From: Mycobacterium palustre
Lineage (GTDB): Bacteria > Actinomycetota > Actinomycetes > Mycobacteriales > Mycobacteriaceae
Assembly: GCF_002101785.1 (NCBI RefSeq)
Contig: NZ_LQPJ01000143.1
Coordinates: 1-53,329, forward strand
Length of the DNA stretch: 53,329 nt
Reading direction: 5' to 3'
Made by a program: the position numbers and the translations under genes. Of this stretch, positions 50,198 to 53,329 are shown piece by piece. Within the stretch, counting starts at the first letter, position 1. Each line of letters opens with the position of its first letter. The notes under the pieces are model-generated. The model had not been told where the DNA came from. It saw nothing but the letters and a program-made list of their open reading frames with translations, and searched no databases.

Positions 50198-50213
50198 TCG
50201 AACAGCTGTTCGC
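50198..50213. promoter_or_regulatory. LexA (SOS) box upstream of ruvC
   Basis: TCGAAC-AGCT-GTTCGC matches the mycobacterial/Bacillus-type LexA consensus TCGAAC-N4-GTTCGA with one mismatch. It ends 23 bases before the ruvC ATG. DNA-damage induction of ruvCAB through LexA is established in M. tuberculosis, and this site agrees. Confidence 0.88.
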
Positions 50214-50236
50214 ACTGTTGGTGGTAGGGAGCGGTA

Positions 50237-50803
50237 ATGCGGGTGATGGGCGTCGATCCCGGGCTGACCCGATGCGGGCTGTCCGTGGTGGAAAGCGGGC
50301 GGGGGCGCCACGTCGTCGCGCTCGACGTCGACGTGGTGCGCACCCCGTCGGACGCGTCGCTGCCGAGTCGGTTGCTGGCCATCAGCGACGCCGTCGAGCA
50401 TTGGCTGGCCACCCACCAGCCGGACGTGGTCGCCATCGAGCGGGTGTTCTCCCAGCACAACGTGACGACGGTGATGGGCACCGCCCAGGCGGGCGGCGTG
50501 GTGGCGCTGGCGGCGGCCAAGCGCGGCGTCGGCGTGCACTTCCACACCCCCAGCGAGGTCAAGGCCGCCGTCACCGGCAACGGCGCCGCCGATAAGGCCC
50601 AGGTGACCGCGATGGTCACCAAAATCCTTGCGCTGCAAGCCAAACCGACGCCCGCCGACGCGGCCGACGCGCTGGCGTTGGCGATCTGCCACTGCTGGCG
50701 GGCGCCGATGCTCGCGCGGATGGCCAAAGCGGAGGCCGTGGCCGCCCAGCAGCGGCACGCCTACCGGGCCAGGCTGGCGGCCAAGGCGAGGGCCGTCCGA
50801 TGA
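50237..50803 (+). CDS. ruvC: Holliday junction endonuclease RuvC
   Basis: 188 aa. RNase-H-like resolvase; MGVDPGLTRCGLSVVE carries the first catalytic Asp, VAIERVFSQHNVTTVMGTAQ the Glu, and the DAADALALAICH segment the last two Asp. It cuts Holliday junctions moved by RuvAB. Preceded by a LexA box; the stop overlaps ruvA by ATGA. Confidence 0.96.
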   Translation: MRVMGVDPGLTRCGLSVVESGRGRHVVALDVDVVRTPSDASLPSRLLAISDAVEHWLATHQPDVVAIERVFSQHNVTTVMGTAQAGGVVALAAAKRGVGVHFHTPSEVKAAVTGNGAADKAQVTAMVTKILALQAKPTPADAADALALAICHCWRAPMLARMAKAEAVAAQQRHAYRARLAAKARAVR

Positions 50804-51408
50804 TCGCCTCGGTGCGCGGCGAGGTGCTCGAGGTGGCGCTCGACCACGTTGTGATCGAGGCCGCCGGCGTCGGCTACCGGGTGAACGCGACGCCGTCGAC
50901 GCTGGCGACGCTGCGGTGCGGGAGCGAGGCCAGGCTGATCACCGCGATGGTGGTGCGCGAGGACTCGATGACGCTCTACGGGTTCTCCGACGCCGAGACC
51001 CGCGACCTGTTCGCCACGCTGCTGTCGGTGTCGGGGGTGGGCCCCCGGCTGGCGATGGCGACGCTGGCCGTGCACGACGCCGCCGCGCTGCGCCAAGCCC
51101 TGCACGACGGCGACGTCGCCGCGCTGACCCGGGTGCCCGGCATCGGCAAGCGCGGCGCCGAGCGGATGGTGCTGGAACTGCGCGACAAGGTGGCCCCGGT
51201 GGGGGCTGCTTTTGCGCCGGGCGCGCCCGCCCACGCGGGTCTCGACGGCCACGCCGTGCGGGGCCCGGTGGTCGAGGCCCTGGTGGGCCTGGGCTTCGCC
51301 GCCAAGCAGGCGGAGGAGGCCACCGACAAGGTGCTGGCCACGAATCCTGACGCGACGACGCCGGGCGCGTTGCGGGCCGCCCTGTCGCTGCTGGGGAAGG
51401 CGCGATGA
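50800..51408 (+). CDS. ruvA: Holliday junction DNA-binding protein RuvA
   Basis: 202 aa. Domain I OB-fold (MIASVRGEVLEVALDHVVIE), then helix-hairpin-helix pairs LLSVSGVGPRLAMATL and VPGIGKRGAERMVLEL that bind DNA, and the C-terminal domain (VEALVGLGFAAKQAEEAT) that contacts RuvB. ATGA overlaps on both sides show one polycistronic unit. Confidence 0.96.
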   Translation: MIASVRGEVLEVALDHVVIEAAGVGYRVNATPSTLATLRCGSEARLITAMVVREDSMTLYGFSDAETRDLFATLLSVSGVGPRLAMATLAVHDAAALRQALHDGDVAALTRVPGIGKRGAERMVLELRDKVAPVGAAFAPGAPAHAGLDGHAVRGPVVEALVGLGFAAKQAEEATDKVLATNPDATTPGALRAALSLLGKAR

Positions 51409-52478
51409 CCGACAACTTCCGCGGCCCCGACCATCCGGAGGACTACGCCGAGCGCGAGGTGTCGGGGGCGCTGGTGTCCGGCGAGGGCGACGTCGACGTC
51501 GGCCTGCGGCCCCGCTCGCTGCGGGAGTTCATCGGCCAGCCGCGGGTGTGCGAGCAGCTGCAGCTGGTCATCGAGGGCGCCAAGAACCGCGGCGGCACGC
51601 CCGATCACATCCTGCTGTCCGGGCCGCCGGGGCTGGGCAAGACGTCGCTGGCGATGATCATCGCCGCCGAGCTCGGCTCGTCGCTGCGGGTGACGTCCGG
51701 GCCGGCGCTGGAGCGCGCCGGCGACCTGGCCGCGATGCTGTCCAACCTGGTCGAGCACGACGTGCTCTTCATCGACGAGATCCACCGCATCGCCCGGCCC
51801 GCCGAGGAGATGCTCTATTTGGCGATGGAGGACTTCCGCGTCGACGTCGTCGTCGGGAAGGGCCCCGGGGCGACGTCGATCCCGCTGGAGGTGGCGCCGT
51901 TCACCCTGGTCGGCGCGACGACGCGGTCCGGCGCGCTGACCGGCCCGCTGCGCGACCGGTTCGGCTTCACCGCGCACATGGACTTCTACGAGCCCGCCGA
52001 GCTGGAGCGGGTGCTGGCGCGTTCGGCGGGGATTTTGGGCATCGAGCTGGGCGCCGACGCCGGCGCGGAGATCGCCCGGCGCTCGCGCGGGACCCCGCGC
52101 ATCGCCAACCGGCTGCTGCGCCGGGTCCGCGACTTCGCCGAGGTGCGCGCCGACGGCGTGATCACCCGGGATGTCGCCAAGGCCGCGCTCGAGGTCTACG
52201 ACGTCGACGAGCTGGGCCTGGACCGGCTGGACCGGGCGGTGCTGTCCGCGCTGACCCGTGGCTTTGGCGGCGGCCCGGTCGGGGTGTCGACGCTGGCGGT
52301 GGCGGTGGGCGAGGAGGCCGCCACCGTCGAGGAGGTGTGCGAGCCGTTCCTGGTCCGCGCGGGCATGGTGGCGCGCACGCCGCGTGGGCGGGTGGCGACC
52401 GCGCAGGCCTGGACGCACCTCGGGATGACCCCGCCGGCCGGCGCGGCCGGCCTCGGGCAGCCGGGTCTGTTCGACTAG
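51405..52478 (+). CDS. ruvB: Holliday junction helicase RuvB
   Basis: 357 aa AAA+ motor for branch migration. LRPRSLREFIGQPRVCEQLQ at the start, Walker A GPPGLGKTSLA, Walker B VLFIDEIHRI, sensor GATTRSGALTGPLRDRFGF and the winged helix near the C-terminus. Complete by all these motifs; last gene of the SOS-regulated ruvCAB operon. Confidence 0.97.
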   Translation: MTDNFRGPDHPEDYAEREVSGALVSGEGDVDVGLRPRSLREFIGQPRVCEQLQLVIEGAKNRGGTPDHILLSGPPGLGKTSLAMIIAAELGSSLRVTSGPALERAGDLAAMLSNLVEHDVLFIDEIHRIARPAEEMLYLAMEDFRVDVVVGKGPGATSIPLEVAPFTLVGATTRSGALTGPLRDRFGFTAHMDFYEPAELERVLARSAGILGIELGADAGAEIARRSRGTPRIANRLLRRVRDFAEVRADGVITRDVAKAALEVYDVDELGLDRLDRAVLSALTRGFGGGPVGVSTLAVAVGEEAATVEEVCEPFLVRAGMVARTPRGRVATAQAWTHLGMTPPAGAAGLGQPGLFD

Positions 52479-52573
52479 CGCCGTGGTGACCGCCGCGCGC
52501 CGGTGTGGGTTACGTCACCGTCTCCGCGGGTATCCAGGCCGTCAGCAGTAATTAGCTGTCGGAGGAGATTCTT

Positions 52574-53251
52574 ATGAGGCACACCAACGCCGACTACGGC
52601 GCCGGCTATGGACGGCCCTACATGCCGCGCAGCCGCGGCGCACTGTCCGGGCTGCTCCTTATTCTTTTGGGCGCGTGGGGCGCGCTCGTTCCGTTCTTCG
52701 GACCCAACATCAACTGGGCCTACATGACCGACCCGGCCTGGACCTGGACGGCGGCCAAGGGCTGGCTGGAGGTGCTTCCCGGCGTCGTCACCGCGGTGGG
52801 CGGCCTGATCCTGCTCGTCTCCGGGAACCGCGCCAGCGCGGTGTTCGGCGGCTGGCTGGCGGTGGTCGGCGGCGCGTGGTTCGTGGTCGGGCGCGCGTTC
52901 GCGCCGACGCTGCGGATCGGCGACGTGGGCCAACCCGCGGCGGCCGCGGACCTCAAGCGGGCCCTGCTGGAGGTCACCTATTTCACGGGCCTGGGCGCGC
53001 TGATCGTGTTTTTGGGCGGCGCCGCGCTGGCCCGCGCGGCGGTGCGGCACGCGCGCGACGTCGTGGTGACCGAGCCGGCGGCCGCCCCGGTGGCCGCACC
53101 GGGCGCCGGCGCGCCGGCGGCCGAACCGGCGATGTACGACGAGTCACGCGACGTGTCGCGGGCGCGCACGGACCCCGCGGCGGCCGAGGCCGAACCGCGG
53201 CGGCGCTTCGGCGGCGGCCTGTTCGGCCGGCGCCACCACGCCGGCGTCTAG
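52574..53251 (+). CDS. four-TM hypothetical membrane protein
   Basis: 225 aa with GGAGGAG ahead of the ATG. Four hydrophobic helices (LSGLLLILLGAWGALVPFFG; VLPGVVTAVGGLILLVSGN; AVFGGWLAVVGGAWFVVGRA; GLGALIVFLGGAALARAAV) and a 70-residue Ala/Pro/Arg-rich cytosolic tail. WAYMTDPAWTWTAAKGWLEV forms the first outer loop. No known domain; such proteins are widespread in mycobacteria and unstudied. The last ~78 bases of the window hold nothing I can call. Confidence 0.7.
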   Translation: MRHTNADYGAGYGRPYMPRSRGALSGLLLILLGAWGALVPFFGPNINWAYMTDPAWTWTAAKGWLEVLPGVVTAVGGLILLVSGNRASAVFGGWLAVVGGAWFVVGRAFAPTLRIGDVGQPAAAADLKRALLEVTYFTGLGALIVFLGGAALARAAVRHARDVVVTEPAAAPVAAPGAGAPAAEPAMYDESRDVSRARTDPAAAEAEPRRRFGGGLFGRRHHAGV

Positions 53252-53329
53252 GTGTACCCGGCCATAACGTTGGTTACAGGCGGCTGATGGGTGGTAGGCC
53301 GCTGAGTGCGCTGTGGCGGCGTTGAGTGT

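Overview
The window looks like chromosomal DNA from a slow-growing Mycobacterium. It is GC-rich and carries an MmpL transporter, a PE_PGRS protein, the PIM lipid genes pgsA-acyltransferase-pimA, and a long right half (about 25.8-52.5 kb) in the gene order I recall for M. tuberculosis Rv2621c to Rv2592c, read in the opposite direction. PE_PGRS genes point to slow growers outside the M. avium complex (inference from family knowledge).

Left part (1-10.9 kb) is an accessory island. It starts with what looks like an IS21-type element end and finishes at the broken 3' end of a 13E12-type HNH gene. Inside are (a) an export/regulatory block: an MmpL transporter with a coupled TetR gene, a DUF6188-like gene, a thioesterase coupled to a KstR-like TetR gene, and a divergent TetR gene; three promoters in this block share one palindromic operator family. 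And (b) a complete dszA-dszB-dszC operon, with overlapping stops and starts. This is the 4S route that removes sulfur from dibenzothiophene-type organosulfur compounds. Two dsz lines I counted have 55-60% GC (a third 70%), against 80% in a pimA-region line.

Middle part (11-25.8 kb) is mixed lipid and stress metabolism: a secreted small protein, several TetR genes, an acyl-CoA synthetase, an SDR, a catalase-like haem protein, a TauE/SafE exporter, a GCS2-type carboxylate-amine ligase with a STAS protein, DedA, an SGNH hydrolase, an IclR regulator, a Tat-exported polysaccharide deacetylase, a Rieske/DUF2231 plus haemerythrin pair, an EthR-like regulator, and several broken gene remnants.

Right part (26-53 kb) is conserved mycobacterial backbone: two related Cys-motif winged-helix regulators with their membrane, cupin and nitronate monooxygenase neighbours; a DUF1990 protein; an aldo/keto reductase; a large LuxR-type ATPase; the PE_PGRS gene; a PaaI-like thioesterase; thrS; a HIT-family phosphorylase; pgsA; a PIM acyltransferase; pimA; a NUDIX protein; pdxS-tesB-pdxT; YebC; a membrane-fused spermidine-synthase-like gene in a DUF350/DUF4247/DUF2617/DUF4178 operon; and ruvCAB behind a LexA box.

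The most notable content is the dsz operon beside an MmpL/thioesterase/TetR regulon on what looks like acquired DNA. Gene identities rest on reading protein sequences against remembered family members; no search was run.
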